A DNA stretch of 64,000 nt from Austwickia chelonae. GTDB taxonomy: Bacteria > Actinomycetota > Actinomycetes > Actinomycetales > Dermatophilaceae. The notes under the pieces were generated by a model. That model searched no databases and was not told where the DNA came from. It saw only the letters and a program-made list of their open reading frames with translations. The DNA lies in NCBI RefSeq assembly GCF_003391095.1, contig NZ_CP031447.1, forward strand, positions 806,001 through 870,000, read 5' to 3'. The position numbers were made by a program, and so were the translations under genes. Positions 8,539 to 18,386 of the stretch are shown here, piece after piece. How positions within the stretch are numbered: position 1 is the stretch's first letter; every line of letters starts with the position of its first letter.

Positions 8539-9885
8539 TTGAGCGACAACGCTGTTGTCCCTCTGCGCGTCGCCCTGCTCGGGTGCGGGGTAGTCGGTTC
8601 GTCCGTGGCGCGTCTGCTCACGCAGAATGCTGACGACTTGACTGCCCGGATCGGTCGACCGATCCGGATCGAAGGGGTCGCGGTGCGTCGTCTCGGGCGC
8701 GATCGCAGTGACACACTTCTTCCCGATGACGTCTTCACCACGGACGCTGAAGAGCTGGTGACCAGGGCAGATATCGTCGTCGAGGTCATCGGAGGGATCG
8801 AGCCGGCGCGTGGTCTCATCTTGCGCGCGATGGAGCATGGGGCCAGCGTCGTCACCGCGAACAAGGCCCTGCTCGCCGAAGACGGCCCAGCCTTGTACGA
8901 AGCGGCTGCCAGACATGGCGTCGACCTGTACTTCGAAGCCGCTGTCGCCGGCGCGATCCCCCTGTTGCGTCCCTTGCGGGAGTCCCTCGCCGGGGACGAC
9001 GTCTCCCGCATCATCGGCATCGTCAACGGCACCACCAACTACGTCCTGGACAAGATGGATGCCACCGGAGCCGGTTTCTCCGAAGCGGTGGAACAGGCTC
9101 AGGCATTGGGCTATGCGGAGGCCGACCCCACCGCCGATGTCGAAGGCTTCGATGCTGCGGCCAAAGCAGCGATCTTGGCCTCGCTGGCCTTCCACACCCG
9201 GGTCAGCAGCCGAGACGTTTACCGTGAGGGCATCACGGAGGTGTCCGCTGCTGATGTGGTCGCCGCAGCGGAGATGGATTGTGTCGTCAAGCTGCTGGCG
9301 ATCTGTGAGCGCGTCTCCGATGCGCAGGGCGTGCAGGGGGTGAGTGTCCGCGTGCACCCGGCCATGGTTCCCCGAAGCCATCCGCTCGCCGGTGTCCGCG
9401 AGGCTTTCAACGCGGTCTTCGTCGAGGCCTCGGCAGCCGGACAGCTCATGTTCTACGGCCCGGGCGCGGGCGGGGATCCGACAGCCTCAGCCGTCCTCGG
9501 CGACGTGGTGGCCGTCGCTCGGCATCGTGTGGGTGGTGGACTGGGACCCAAGGAATCCGCCTACGCCGATCTGGCCGTCCTGCCGATGGGCAGCGCCGCC
9601 ACGCGTTATTACATCAACCTTGAGGTCGCGGACCTTCCTGGTGTTCTGGCACAGGTCGCTTCGGTGTTCGCCACTCACGGGGTGTCCATTCAACAGGTCC
9701 GTCAAGAGGCCTGCCCGCCGCACGACCTCGACGAGGCGGAACGGGAGTTGCCCGGATCTGTGGCACAGCTCGTGGTCGTGACCCATACTGCTGCGGATTC
9801 AGCCCTGGCTGCGACCGTCGACGATCTGGCGGATCTGGAGATCGTGCGCGGCGTGACGAGCGTCATGCGTGTGGAAGGAGAGTGA
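8539..9885 (+). CDS. hom: Homoserine dehydrogenase
   Basis: A 448-residue NAD(P)-dependent enzyme reducing aspartate semialdehyde to homoserine, the branch point to threonine and methionine. It shows the nucleotide-binding GCGVVGSSV at the N-terminus, the conserved GIVNGTTNY catalytic region, and a C-terminal ACT domain starting near [12 protein letters not shown]. The ACT domain is the usual site of threonine feedback control. The TTG start at 8539 has an AAGGAGAG site upstream. The stop is one base before the thrC ATG, indicating tight coupling. Confidence 0.95.
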   Translation: MSDNAVVPLRVALLGCGVVGSSVARLLTQNADDLTARIGRPIRIEGVAVRRLGRDRSDTLLPDDVFTTDAEELVTRADIVVEVIGGIEPARGLILRAMEHGASVVTANKALLAEDGPALYEAAARHGVDLYFEAAVAGAIPLLRPLRESLAGDDVSRIIGIVNGTTNYVLDKMDATGAGFSEAVEQAQALGYAEADPTADVEGFDAAAKAAILASLAFHTRVSSRDVYREGITEVSAADVVAAAEMDCVVKLLAICERVSDAQGVQGVSVRVHPAMVPRSHPLAGVREAFNAVFVEASAAGQLMFYGPGAGGDPTASAVLGDVVAVARHRVGGGLGPKESAYADLAVLPMGSAATRYYINLEVADLPGVLAQVASVFATHGVSIQQVRQEACPPHDLDEAERELPGSVAQLVVVTHTAADSALAATVDDLADLEIVRGVTSVMRVEGE

Positions 9886-9886
9886 C

Positions 9887-10993
9887 ATGGCACACCAGTG
9901 GCGTGGCGTGATTCGGGAGTACACGGATCGGCTGCCGATGCTCGACGGGGCGCCGGTCGTTTCGCTCTGCGAAGGCGGAACCCCGCTCATCGAGGCGGAG
10001 AGGCTTTCCGCCCAGGTGAACGCGAAGGTGTGGGTGAAATTCGAGGGGATGAACCCCACCGGATCCTTCAAGGACCGGGGGATGACCACGGCGATGTCGA
10101 TGGCCGCGGCACACGGGGCGGAGGCTGTCATCTGCGCCTCTACCGGTAACACGAGCGCCTCGGCGGCTGCTTACGCGATGAAGGCCGGGATGACGTGTGG
10201 GGTGCTCGTTCCCGAGGGCAAGATCGCGATGGGGAAGCTCTCTCAGGCCATCGCCCATGGCGCCACATTGTTGCAGGTGGAAGGCAACTTCGACGACTGC
10301 CTGATGGTGGCTCGAAAACTGTCAGAGGCCTACCCGGTCGAACTGGTGAACTCGGTCAACCCCGCACGGATCGAAGGGCAGAAGACCGCCTCCTTCGAGA
10401 TCGTCGACGCGCTGGGCGATGCCCCGGACATCCACTGCCTCCCGGTGGGTAATGCGGGAAACATCACGGCCTACTGGCGCGGCTACCAGGAATATGTCGG
10501 CGGGACTCCAGGCGCCCAGGGGGAGGCAGGCACCGGCGGGCCTGCGACGCGGATGCCCAAGATGTGGGGATTCCAAGCCGCGGGAGCCGCCCCGATCGTG
10601 CTCGGACATCCAGTCGACGAGCCGGAGACCATCGCTACCGCCATCCGGATCGGTAACCCGGCTAGTTGGCAGCAGGCCGAGGAGGCCAGGGACAGCTCCG
10701 GCGGCCTGATCGATGCGGTGACAGACACCGAGATCCTCGAAGCCCATCGGCTGCTCTCCTCCACGGAGGGCATCTTCGTGGAACCGGCTTCGGCAGCGAG
10801 TGTGGCCGGACTGCTCAAGATGCATACTGCAGGGCTGGTGCCTTCCGGCGCGACGATCGTGTGCACGGTGACCGGACACGGTTTGAAGGATCCGGCCTGG
10901 GCCTTGCGTGGAACAGACGGCAGGGAGATGACTCCGACCAAGATCGGTGCGGATGCAGTGAGCGCTGCCCGCGCCCTGGGACTCGAGTTCTGA
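9887..10993 (+). CDS. thrC: Threonine synthase
   Basis: A 368-residue PLP fold-II enzyme converting O-phosphohomoserine to threonine. The PLP lysine is in [10 protein letters not shown], with [13 protein letters not shown] and the phosphate-binding [10 protein letters not shown] motif following. The ATG at 9887 is chosen for its GGAAGGAGAG site; an in-frame start 18 bases earlier would fall inside hom. It belongs to the short bacterial/actinobacterial type without the extended N-terminus of E. coli ThrC. It is followed 7 bp later by thrB. Confidence 0.95.
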   Translation: MAHQWRGVIREYTDRLPMLDGAPVVSLCEGGTPLIEAERLSAQVNAKVWVKFEGMNPTGSFKDRGMTTAMSMAAAHGAEAVICASTGNTSASAAAYAMKAGMTCGVLVPEGKIAMGKLSQAIAHGATLLQVEGNFDDCLMVARKLSEAYPVELVNSVNPARIEGQKTASFEIVDALGDAPDIHCLPVGNAGNITAYWRGYQEYVGGTPGAQGEAGTGGPATRMPKMWGFQAAGAAPIVLGHPVDEPETIATAIRIGNPASWQQAEEARDSSGGLIDAVTDTEILEAHRLLSSTEGIFVEPASAASVAGLLKMHTAGLVPSGATIVCTVTGHGLKDPAWALRGTDGREMTPTKIGADAVSAARALGLEF

Positions 10994-11000
10994 TCCGGTG

Positions 11001-11984
11001 ATGCACTCCGTGGAAGGGCTGCGGCTCCGGGTACGGGTGCCGGCGAGTAGCGCGAACCTTGGGCCGGGTTTCGACTCCGTCGGGCTTGCCCTGGGAGTGT
11101 GGGACGAGGCAGAGGTCGCGGTGGGCGGCGAAGGGCTTCGGATCCGTATCGAGGGCGAAGGTGCTGGTCAAGTCCCGACCGACGAAAGGCACCTACTGTA
11201 TCGATGCCTCGCTCAAGGGCTTGTCGAGTTGGGGAGCCCGCTGACCTCGGGGCTGGAGCTGATCTGCGTCAACCGGATTCCGCACAGCAGGGGAATGGGG
11301 AGTTCGGCGACAGCCGCAGTGGCCGGATTCGCCTTGGCGAGCGCGCTGGAGGCGGCTTCGGCAGGATCGGCCTCGGCCGGAGAGATCGCGATCGACCGGG
11401 ATTTCGTCAATGAGATGGCGGCTCGGGTGGAGGGGCATCCGGACAACAGCTCGGCGAGTGTTTTCGGCGGGATGACGGTCTCCTGGTCCGAAGGGGGCTC
11501 CGGGGTCGGGTTCCGCACTGCGCAGATCGCGGTGCACGAGGACATCGTGCCTGTGGTGCTGGTACCTGATGCGGAACTGTCGACGGCATCGGCCCGGGCC
11601 GCATTGCCCACAGAGGTGTCCTTGAAAGCGGCTTCAGCGACGGCGGGCCGGGCTGCGCTGCTGGTAGAGGCGATGAGTCGAAGCCCGGAGCTGCTCATGG
11701 CTGCGACCTGCGAATGGCTGCACCAGGAGCAGCGTCGCATCGCGTATCCCGCGACGATGCGGGTCGTCGACGAGCTCCGCTCATCGCATTTCGCTGCGGT
11801 GGTCTCCGGCGCAGGCCCGACGGCAATGGTGTTGACCACTCAGGATCGTGCGGCTGAGGTCGTCGAGCGCGCCAAGGTGATTTGCGGTGCGGAGCCTGAC
11901 CGGTGGCAGGTTCTGACGCCGGGTGTCCCAGGGCGCGGGGTCGAGGCAGCACTGCTCCGATCGGAGCGCTCGGCTGAGGAGTGA
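11001..11984 (+). CDS. thrB: Homoserine kinase
   Basis: A GHMP-family kinase of 327 residues that phosphorylates homoserine with ATP, supplying ThrC. The signatures are PASSANLGPGFDS near the N-terminus, the phosphate-binding SRGMGSSATA, and a C-terminal SGAGPTA. GTG at 10998 and ATG at 11001 are adjacent alternative starts; the ATG is used here. No strong Shine-Dalgarno is visible, consistent with translational coupling to thrC 7 bp upstream. It is the last gene of the hom-thrC-thrB operon. Confidence 0.93.
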   Translation: MHSVEGLRLRVRVPASSANLGPGFDSVGLALGVWDEAEVAVGGEGLRIRIEGEGAGQVPTDERHLLYRCLAQGLVELGSPLTSGLELICVNRIPHSRGMGSSATAAVAGFALASALEAASAGSASAGEIAIDRDFVNEMAARVEGHPDNSSASVFGGMTVSWSEGGSGVGFRTAQIAVHEDIVPVVLVPDAELSTASARAALPTEVSLKAASATAGRAALLVEAMSRSPELLMAATCEWLHQEQRRIAYPATMRVVDELRSSHFAAVVSGAGPTAMVLTTQDRAAEVVERAKVICGAEPDRWQVLTPGVPGRGVEAALLRSERSAEE

Positions 11985-12355
11985 ATCCGTCAGCGTCTAT
12001 GGCGAGTACGTCCAGCTGGGTGAAAGCGGTGGCGCGTTCGATCCAGCGGAACTAATCGTGCTACATTCGACTTGCTCCACGGGGAACCGTGCGCCATATC
12101 GGCCAGCCCTGATCGGATCCGATAGCACACCGGAGCAGATCGTCACCAACGGTTGATGCAATCCCGTTGCTGGCCGACCTCCCCAACCATCGCCGCCAAT
12201 TTCCTTTGCCGCAGATCGCGACAAGGGGGCCTGAAAATATGCAGGTCCGGGCGGAAATTCTACATTGGCGCTGCCGTCGTCCCTGCGTGACGGTCCGCCG
12301 ACCGAGGTCGAGGTCCGGTAGCTGACCGGCTTCGTACGACGAGGGAAGGACCTTC
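11985..12355 (+). promoter_or_regulatory. 371-bp rho leader/promoter region without a gene
   Basis: No supportable ORF is present. A possible -10 TACATT lies at 12062-12067, and a small hairpin (CACGG/CCGTG with a GGAA tetraloop) at 12078-12091. The motif GCGGAA...CTACATT recurs in shortened form near 12252-12266. A long leader before rho is in keeping with autogenous control of Rho known in other bacteria, but nothing here proves it. The ribosome site GGAAGGA lies just before the GTG. Confidence 0.4.
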
Positions 12356-14353
12356 GTGACTGACACCACCGAGCTCTCCACGCCTGCGGATGAGGCTCCG
12401 AAACGTCGCGGCCTGACGACGCTGCGGCTGGCCGAGCTCCAGAACCTTGCGCAGGCCATGGGTATCTCCGGTACGTCCGGCATGCGCAAGGGTGATTTGA
12501 TCCTCGCCATCAAGGAGCGCCAGGGAGGCGCGTCCACTATCGACGTCCAGGTTGCTGCGCCTCGAAGGGCAGGCAAGGTTCAGTCCAGCTCTGTCCCGGA
12601 GAGGAAGAGCGCCTCGCAGGAGGGAGAACAACGCTCCACTCCCTCGGAGAAGACCACGAAAGATGCGGAGCCTGTGGTGAAGAGGTCAGCAGGAGAAGAA
12701 CGCTCCGCGCCGAGCGCGCAGGACGAGACGAACTCGGTCGGCACCGGTCGTCAGCGTCGTTCTCGTCGGGCCACCGCGCCGGTCGCCGCGCCGGAACGAC
12801 GCGAGGAGGGCGCACCGGCTCCGGCGGAGCAGGAGAAAACCACTTCGCGGACCGAGCAGGCCGATGACCGGCAGCAAAGCTCTGGTAACAACGAGAGCAC
12901 ACAGAACAACGACGAAGGACAGGGGCGTCGCCGATCCCGCCGTGAGCGGCAGCGTGACTCCCGACAGAGCGGGGATCAGGGCGCTGACTCGGGCCAGTCA
13001 CGCGGTGAGTCGCGCGGTGACTCTCGCGGTGAGTCCTCACAGGGCAGCGGGCGTCAGGGCGAGAGCCGACGCTTCGGCGAGGACGACGACAGCCGTGGCG
13101 GCCGCCGTCGTAACCGCCAGCGCAGCCGTGACCGTAAGCGCCGGGGCAACCGCGGCATGGGAGACGACTACAGCGATCAGATGGAGACCTTCACCGAGGA
13201 CGACGTCCTGGTGCCGATCGCCGGGATCCTCGACGTCCTGGACAACTACGCTTTCGTGCGGACCAGCGGATACCTGCCTGGCCCCAATGACGTCTACGTC
13301 CCCTTGGGCATCGTCAAGAAGAACGGGCTGCGTAAGGGCGACGCCGTGACCGGAGCGGTCAAGGCCCTCCGGGAGGGCGAGCAGCTCCCCGCGCGCCAGA
13401 AGTTCAACGCTTTGGTGCGCTTGGACACGGTCAACGGTGGCTCTCCGGACTCGGCCAGGGGGCGGGTCGAGTTCAACAAGCTCACGCCGCTCTACCCGCA
13501 GGAACGTCTGCGCTTGGAGACCGAACCGAATATCTACACGACCCGGATCATCGACCTCGTGTCGCCGATCGGTAAGGGCCAACGTGGTCTGATCGTCTCC
13601 CCGCCCAAGGCCGGTAAGACCCTGATCCTGCAGGCCATCGCCAATGCGATCACGAAGAACAACCCGGAGGCCCACTTGATGGTGGTGCTCGTCGACGAGC
13701 GCCCCGAAGAGGTCACCGATATGCAGCGCACCGTGAAGGGCGAGGTCATCGCCTCGACCTTCGACCGGCCTGCAGACGACCACACCACCGTGGCCGAGCT
13801 GGCGATCGAGCGGGCGAAGCGGCTCGTCGAAATGGGGCATGATGTCGTGGTTCTGCTCGACTCCATCACTCGCCTGGGGCGTGCTTACAACCTGGCGGCC
13901 CCAGCCTCCGGTCGGATCCTTTCCGGTGGTGTCGACTCCTCGGCGCTCTACCCGCCGAAGCGTTTCTTCGGTGCTGCGCGCAATATCGAGAACGGTGGGT
14001 CGCTGACCATCCTGGCCACGGCGCTGGTAGAGACCGGTTCCAAGATGGACGAGGTCATCTTCGAGGAGTTCAAGGGCACCGGAAACATGGAGCTGCGGTT
14101 GTCTCGCCAGCTTGCCGACCGCCGGATCTTCCCTGCTGTCGACGTGAATCCTTCGGGAACGCGTCGGGAGGAGATCCTGATGAGCGCGGACGAGCTGAAG
14201 CTCATGTGGAAGCTGCGGCGGATCCTGTCCGCTCTGGAGTCCCAGGCTGCTTTGGAGCTCCTGCTCGCTCAGATGAAGAAGACCAAGCAGAACGCAGAGT
14301 TCCTGATGATGGTCCAGCGCAACAGCAGCATCAAATTGGACGACGAGGACTGA
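12356..14353 (+). CDS. rho: Transcription termination factor Rho with long disordered insertion
   Basis: A hexameric RNA-dependent ATPase that ends transcription. The 665 residues comprise a Rho-N/SAP-like helical domain (about 15-50), then some 210 residues of low-complexity Glu/Arg/Gly/Ser-rich sequence with repeats of SRGES/SRGDS. An S1-like RNA-binding domain starts near residue 275. The ATPase follows, with Walker A PPKAGKT and the Q-loop/secondary-channel residues in the conserved C-terminal half. The basic insertion is typical of actinobacterial Rho, where it adds RNA affinity. The GTG start is preceded by GGAAGGA. It is probably transcribed on its own from the long leader. Confidence 0.96.
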   Translation: MTDTTELSTPADEAPKRRGLTTLRLAELQNLAQAMGISGTSGMRKGDLILAIKERQGGASTIDVQVAAPRRAGKVQSSSVPERKSASQEGEQRSTPSEKTTKDAEPVVKRSAGEERSAPSAQDETNSVGTGRQRRSRRATAPVAAPERREEGAPAPAEQEKTTSRTEQADDRQQSSGNNESTQNNDEGQGRRRSRRERQRDSRQSGDQGADSGQSRGESRGDSRGESSQGSGRQGESRRFGEDDDSRGGRRRNRQRSRDRKRRGNRGMGDDYSDQMETFTEDDVLVPIAGILDVLDNYAFVRTSGYLPGPNDVYVPLGIVKKNGLRKGDAVTGAVKALREGEQLPARQKFNALVRLDTVNGGSPDSARGRVEFNKLTPLYPQERLRLETEPNIYTTRIIDLVSPIGKGQRGLIVSPPKAGKTLILQAIANAITKNNPEAHLMVVLVDERPEEVTDMQRTVKGEVIASTFDRPADDHTTVAELAIERAKRLVEMGHDVVVLLDSITRLGRAYNLAAPASGRILSGGVDSSALYPPKRFFGAARNIENGGSLTILATALVETGSKMDEVIFEEFKGTGNMELRLSRQLADRRIFPAVDVNPSGTRREEILMSADELKLMWKLRRILSALESQAALELLLAQMKKTKQNAEFLMMVQRNSSIKLDDED

Positions 14354-14405
14354 ACCGGTTCCTTCCTTCGGAAGTGATCTTCTGAGGGGGCCTGGCTTTC
14401 AGTAG

Positions 14406-14436
14406 CGCGGGCTCGGTCTTTCTGGCCGGGCCCGCG
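14406..14436 (+). terminator. Hairpin terminator after rho
   Basis: CGCGGGCTCGG (14406-14416) pairs with CCGGGCCCGCG (14426-14436), one G-U pair included, around a 9-nt loop containing TCTTTCT. It is followed by TCGATCTCTC. Likely terminator for rho. Confidence 0.5.
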
Positions 14437-14510
14437 TCGATCTCTCAAGGCTGGGATGTTTCGTCAGGATTTCTCGGTGCTCGGCGATCTCTGGCAAACT
14501 GGGGTGTTGG

Positions 14511-14553
14511 CTGCCGGTTCACGTCGCACCATCCGAGGTGCGCGACCCGGCAG
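14511..14553 (+). ncRNA. Structured rpmE leader (L31-type ribosomal protein leader candidate)
   Basis: The 5' UTR before rpmE folds into a closed two-helix structure: CTGCCGG (14511-14517) with CCGGCAG (14547-14553), enclosing CGCACC (14525-14530) with GGTGCG (14537-14542) around an ATCCGA loop. Leaders upstream of L31 genes are known in actinobacteria and are thought to bind L31 and repress it. Position and fold fit; membership in that RNA class was not tested. Confidence 0.5.
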
Positions 14554-14578
14554 GGCGACCACCCCCTGAGGAGAGATC

Positions 14579-14794
14579 GTGCAGAAAGACATCCACCCCA
14601 CTTACGTGGAGACCACGGTGACCTGTACCTGCGGGAACACCTTCACCACCCGCAGCACGGCCAAGAACGGTGCGATCAGCGCCGATGTCTGCAGCCAGTG
14701 CCACCCGTTCTACACGGGCAAGCAGAAGATCCTCGACACCGGTGGTCGTGTGGCCCGCTTCCAGGCGCGCTACGGCAAGAAGGCTGCCAAGTAG
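14579..14794 (+). CDS. rpmE: 50S ribosomal protein L31 (zinc-binding form)
   Basis: A 71-residue large-subunit ribosomal protein bL31. The N-terminus has the typical MQKDIHP start and CTCGN, followed by [10 protein letters not shown]. The four cysteines mark the zinc-containing (C+) version, which many bacteria replace with a cysteine-free paralogue during zinc starvation. The GTG start at 14579 is preceded by GAGGAGAGA. A structured leader upstream may give feedback control. It is followed by prfA. Confidence 0.96.
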   Translation: MQKDIHPTYVETTVTCTCGNTFTTRSTAKNGAISADVCSQCHPFYTGKQKILDTGGRVARFQARYGKKAAK

Positions 14795-14896
14795 CTTCCC
14801 TGTCCGACGCCGACCCGCATGCTCCATGGCATGTCGGGTCGGCGTCGGCGCATGTCAGGCACAGAGTCGTCCTTCATGCCGATGAGGAGAAGCGAG

Positions 14897-15979
14897 ATGT
14901 TGGAGTCCGCAGCAGCACAGGCTCAGGAATACGCCGAGATCGAGGCGCGGTTGGCCGATCCATCCGTTTTCGCGGACCAGGCCTTGGTGAAGAAACTCAA
15001 CAAGCGATACGCCGCGCTGGCACCGGTCGTGCGCTCCTACAGCGAGGTCAAGGTTCTCACCGAAGATCTGTCTGCTGCGCGTGAGCTTGCCGTGGAGGAT
15101 GCTTCGTTCGCCGAGGAGATCCCTGCAATGCAGGAACGACTCGATGCTGCGCGCAGCCATCTGCGTGCGCTCCTCGTCCCCCGGGATCCCGATGACGATC
15201 GAGATGCGATCGTGGAGATCAAGGCAGGTGAGGGTGGTGAAGAATCTGCGCTCTTCGCCGGTGACCTGCTCCGGATGTACCTGCGCTATGCCGAACGTCG
15301 TGGTTGGTCGACGCAGATCCTGGATCTGATGGAATCCGATCTGGGCGGGTACAAAGATGTGCGGCTGGCGGTGTCGGCGCGAGGTGTCCCCGGCCCGGGC
15401 GAGGCGCCATGGGCGCGGCTGAAGTACGAGGGCGGAGTTCATCGGGTGCAGCGGGTCCCGGTGACCGAGAGCCAAGGCCGGATCCACACTTCAGCGGCAG
15501 GGGTCTTGGTGATGCCGGATCTCGACGACCCCGAAGAGGTCGAGATCTTTCCGGCCGACCTACGCATCGACGTCTATCGTTCTTCCGGCCCCGGCGGGCA
15601 GAGCGTCAACACCACCGACTCCGCAGTGCGGATCACACATCTGCCCACGGGCCTTGTCGTCAGTTGTCAGAACGAGAAGTCGCAGTTGCAGAACAAGGAA
15701 TCGGCGCTGCGGGTGCTGCGCGCACGACTCCACCAGATGCGGGTGGACGAGCAGGATGCGCAGGCAGCAGATGCTCGTCGTAGCCAGGTCCGTACGGTCG
15801 ACCGTAGCGAACGTATCCGGACGTACAACTTTCCGGAGAACCGCATCGCCGATCACCGCACCGGCTTCAAGGCGTACAACCTCGACACGGTTCTGGACGG
15901 AGAGCTGGATCCGGTCGTGCAATCTGCCGTCGACGCGGACGAGGCAGCTCGGCTGGCGCGGATGGTCGATCGCCCATGA
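14897..15979 (+). CDS. prfA: Peptide chain release factor 1
   Basis: Recognises UAA and UAG stop codons and triggers peptidyl-tRNA hydrolysis. The catalytic GGQ loop is in [10 protein letters not shown]. The N-terminal region with [13 protein letters not shown] matches family starts. The ATG at 14897 gives 360 residues, the standard RF1 length, and has GAGGAGA 6 bases upstream. In-frame ATGs from 14819 would add unrelated Arg-rich sequence and are rejected. The TGA overlaps the prmC start (ATGA), coupling the factor to the enzyme that methylates its GGQ glutamine. Confidence 0.96.
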   Translation: MLESAAAQAQEYAEIEARLADPSVFADQALVKKLNKRYAALAPVVRSYSEVKVLTEDLSAARELAVEDASFAEEIPAMQERLDAARSHLRALLVPRDPDDDRDAIVEIKAGEGGEESALFAGDLLRMYLRYAERRGWSTQILDLMESDLGGYKDVRLAVSARGVPGPGEAPWARLKYEGGVHRVQRVPVTESQGRIHTSAAGVLVMPDLDDPEEVEIFPADLRIDVYRSSGPGGQSVNTTDSAVRITHLPTGLVVSCQNEKSQLQNKESALRVLRARLHQMRVDEQDAQAADARRSQVRTVDRSERIRTYNFPENRIADHRTGFKAYNLDTVLDGELDPVVQSAVDADEAARLARMVDRP

Positions 15980-16890
15980 GCGCAGCGCCGGAGGAGGAAG
16001 CGGTGACGGATCAAGTGCCGGAAGATCTTTCGAGAGCGCTGCGATGGGCCACCTCAGTGCTCTCGACTGCGGGTGTGTCAAGCCCGCAGACGGACGCCGT
16101 GCTGCTGGCGGCTCATCTGGCGGGGATCTCACCGGGCGAGGTACACAGCCGTGCCATCCTCGGTACGCCGACCCCGGAGGGCTACGGAGCCCTGGTCCGC
16201 CGACGTGCTGGACGGATCCCGCTGCAACATCTGACGGGGAAAGTGGCTTTCCGCCGCCTGGAACTGAGCGTGGGACCGGGGGTCTTCATCCCTCGGCCGG
16301 AGACCGAACTCCTCGCCGGGTTGGCGATCCGGGAGCTGATCTCTCGGGAGCAGGAGACCGGCCGGTCTCAGGTGATGGTCGATCTGTGCACCGGATCCGG
16401 AGCGGTTGCCCTCGCCGTGGCGGACGAGACACGCGGTGTTGAAGTTCACGCGGTGGAACTCTCTTCAGAGGCTTTGGTCTATGCCGCTCGCAATGTGGCC
16501 GAGCACGGCGAAGGAATCGTGCTGATCGAGGGCGACGCCGGTGATCTGTCGCTGTCGGCTCTGGCCGGGGTCGGTGGCCAGGTGGATGTGGTCACCTGTA
16601 ATCCGCCGTACATTCCGGATGGCATGGTCCCGGTGGACCTGGAAGTCCGTCGACACGATCCGCGCATGGCGCTCTACGGAGGAAGCGCCGACGGTCTGGC
16701 GATTCCGCTGCGCATGGTCGATCAGGCTCTTCGACTCCTGGTCCCGGGCGGGGTGCTGTTCATGGAGCATGCTGAGGCGCAGGGGGAGAGCCTGCCCGCG
16801 GCGATAGATGCGCGGGGCGGTTGGACGGAGGTTGAGGACCTGAGCGACCTGACTGATCGGCCGCGAGTCACCAGAGCTGTCAAAAGTTGA
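15976..16890 (+). CDS. prmC: Release factor glutamine methyltransferase
   Basis: A SAM-dependent N5-glutamine methyltransferase (304 residues) that modifies the GGQ glutamine of release factors RF1 and RF2. The N-terminal helical substrate domain is followed by the class I SAM fold with [12 protein letters not shown] (SAM-binding loop) and the catalytic NPPYIP motif. It overlaps prfA by 4 bp. No further gene follows closely; 121 bp separate it from the next ORF. Confidence 0.95.
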   Translation: MSAAPEEEAVTDQVPEDLSRALRWATSVLSTAGVSSPQTDAVLLAAHLAGISPGEVHSRAILGTPTPEGYGALVRRRAGRIPLQHLTGKVAFRRLELSVGPGVFIPRPETELLAGLAIRELISREQETGRSQVMVDLCTGSGAVALAVADETRGVEVHAVELSSEALVYAARNVAEHGEGIVLIEGDAGDLSLSALAGVGGQVDVVTCNPPYIPDGMVPVDLEVRRHDPRMALYGGSADGLAIPLRMVDQALRLLVPGGVLFMEHAEAQGESLPAAIDARGGWTEVEDLSDLTDRPRVTRAVKS

Positions 16891-17011
16891 CGAATTTCGG
16901 CCTGGATTAAGCCTTTTAATGTCGTATTCGGGGAACGTCAGTTGATTCTTACACGTTGACAACCCGTAAGCGACGGGCATTCCGGGCCCGATCCGACGTG
17001 AAGGGACGACC

Positions 17012-17698
17012 ATGGGTTTCTTTGACCGCCTGTTCGGTGGTGGCCGAAAGGACCAGGGGCAGGGTGAAGCGCCAGCGGCGCAGCCCGCACCTGCGCCGGC
17101 ACCGGCACCGGCAGCGCCGCCTGCTCCGGCTCAGGCAGCAGCTCCTGCCATGCCAGCCCCAGCACCGGCAGCAGCTCCGGCTGCGTCGGCACCAGAAGGA
17201 CAAGCGATCTCCGCTGCTGATGAACAGGCCATCAAGCGTTACCAGTACATGTTGCAGACGGCTCCGCCTGACCAGATCGAAAAAGCTCATGAAGAGGCTT
17301 TTGCCAAGCTGAACCCCGAACAGCGCAAAGAGCTTCTTGCCCGCCTTTCGCAAGGCAATCCCGCAGATAAGCCGGCGGATGACAGCCCGCAGGCTCTGGC
17401 GCGTTCGGCGACCCGGACCGAGATGCGCGAGCCTGGGTCCTTGCAGAAGGTGATGGGAAACGAAGCGGGCGGAATGAGCAGGGGAGGCGCCGCTCTGGGT
17501 ATGGGCGCTGCCCTCCTCGGAGGTGTCGCCGCCGGCGTCATCGGAACGGCGGTCTTCAGCTCGCTCTTCGACGAGAACACTTTCCAGCAGTGGGATGCTG
17601 CTGCTGAGGGGCTCATCCCCGATGTGGAGATGCCTGAGGTCGGAGATTTCTTCGGCTTCGGTGACGACTCCGAGGGCGGGTTCTTCGACGACTTCTAG
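17012..17698 (+). CDS. Uncharacterised actinobacterial protein with Ala/Pro-rich segment and glycine-rich hydrophobic helix
   Basis: 228 residues, function unknown. It starts with an amphipathic GFFDRLFGG helix. Residues ~22-70 are almost entirely Ala and Pro, mostly as AP repeats. A helical, charged segment follows, with QYMLQTAPP and EQRKELLARLS. Then comes a Gly/Ala-rich hydrophobic stretch near residues 150-185 resembling a glycine-zipper membrane helix, and an acidic Phe/Gly tail. The ATG at 17012 has a GAAGGGACG site. It stands alone between prmC and sua5. The layout suggests a small membrane-associated protein; no enzyme motif is visible. Confidence 0.6.
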   Translation: MGFFDRLFGGGRKDQGQGEAPAAQPAPAPAPAPAAPPAPAQAAAPAMPAPAPAAAPAASAPEGQAISAADEQAIKRYQYMLQTAPPDQIEKAHEEAFAKLNPEQRKELLARLSQGNPADKPADDSPQALARSATRTEMREPGSLQKVMGNEAGGMSRGGAALGMGAALLGGVAAGVIGTAVFSSLFDENTFQQWDAAAEGLIPDVEMPEVGDFFGFGDDSEGGFFDDF

Positions 17699-17707
17699 AC
17701 TGAGGCC

Positions 17708-18379
17708 ATGAGCCCCGTCATCGATTGCACCACCGAAGACGCCCGGGCGGAGGCCGTCGCTCGAGCAGCGGCGGCCGTCCGCGACGGGCGTCTGGTCGTC
17801 ATGCCCACCGACACGGTCTATGGAATCGGTGCTGATGCTTTCAACGCCGCTGCGGTGACTGCGGTCCTGGCTGCGAAGGGGCGTGGGCGGGAGATGCCAC
17901 CGGCGGTCCTGGTGTCCTCACCGCATACTGTGGACGGACTGGCCGCTGAGGTGCCCGGTTACGCCCGTCAGCTGATGAAGGCTTTCTGGCCTGGCCCGTT
18001 GACCCTGATCCTGCGAGCTCATGCTTCCTTGATGTGGGATCTGGGGGAGACGAATGGGACGGTGGGGCTACGGATGCCCGATGACGCCGTCGCTCTGGCA
18101 CTGCTCGCTCAGACCGGACCGATGGCGGTCAGCAGCGCGAACCGGACGGGGGCGCCTCCGGCCGCCTCGGTTCTCGACGCCGCGACCATGTTCGGTCCAG
18201 CGGTGGAGGTCTACCTCGACGCAGGGCCTGCTCGGGGTGCGGTGGCTTCGACCATTGTCGACTGCACCAAGGACGAGCCTGTCATCTTGCGGCAAGGGGT
18301 CCTTCCGGAGTCGGAGATCCGGCGTGCAGCGGGTCTGGAGCATCCTTCCTCCGAATCGATGCCGGCCACCGAGAGCTGA
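17708..18379 (+). CDS. L-threonylcarbamoyladenylate synthase (Sua5/YrdC family)
   Basis: Makes threonylcarbamoyl-AMP from threonine, bicarbonate and ATP, the first step of the tRNA t6A37 modification. The 223 residues show the YrdC-fold motifs PTDTVYGIGADA near the N-terminus, FWPGPLTLIL, GLRMPDD and SSANRTG. It matches the short TsaC-like form without the additional C-terminal Sua5 domain. It lies 9 bp after the preceding gene, so it is probably co-transcribed with it. Its stop faces the regulator gene of the lactate module. Confidence 0.93.
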   Translation: MSPVIDCTTEDARAEAVARAAAAVRDGRLVVMPTDTVYGIGADAFNAAAVTAVLAAKGRGREMPPAVLVSSPHTVDGLAAEVPGYARQLMKAFWPGPLTLILRAHASLMWDLGETNGTVGLRMPDDAVALALLAQTGPMAVSSANRTGAPPAASVLDAATMFGPAVEVYLDAGPARGAVASTIVDCTKDEPVILRQGVLPESEIRRAAGLEHPSSESMPATES

Positions 18380-18386
18380 GGGACTC

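Noticed and set aside
14819-14896. Earlier in-frame starts for prfA
   Set aside because: They would add 26 residues that no RF1 has. The ATG at 14897 has an ideal ribosome site and gives the standard 360 residues.
17090-17190. Short tandem GCACCGGCA-type repeats as a possible microsatellite or CRISPR-like element
   Set aside because: The repetition is explained by codons of the Ala/Pro-rich segment. There are no spacers or regular direct repeats; no CRISPR array was seen anywhere in the window.
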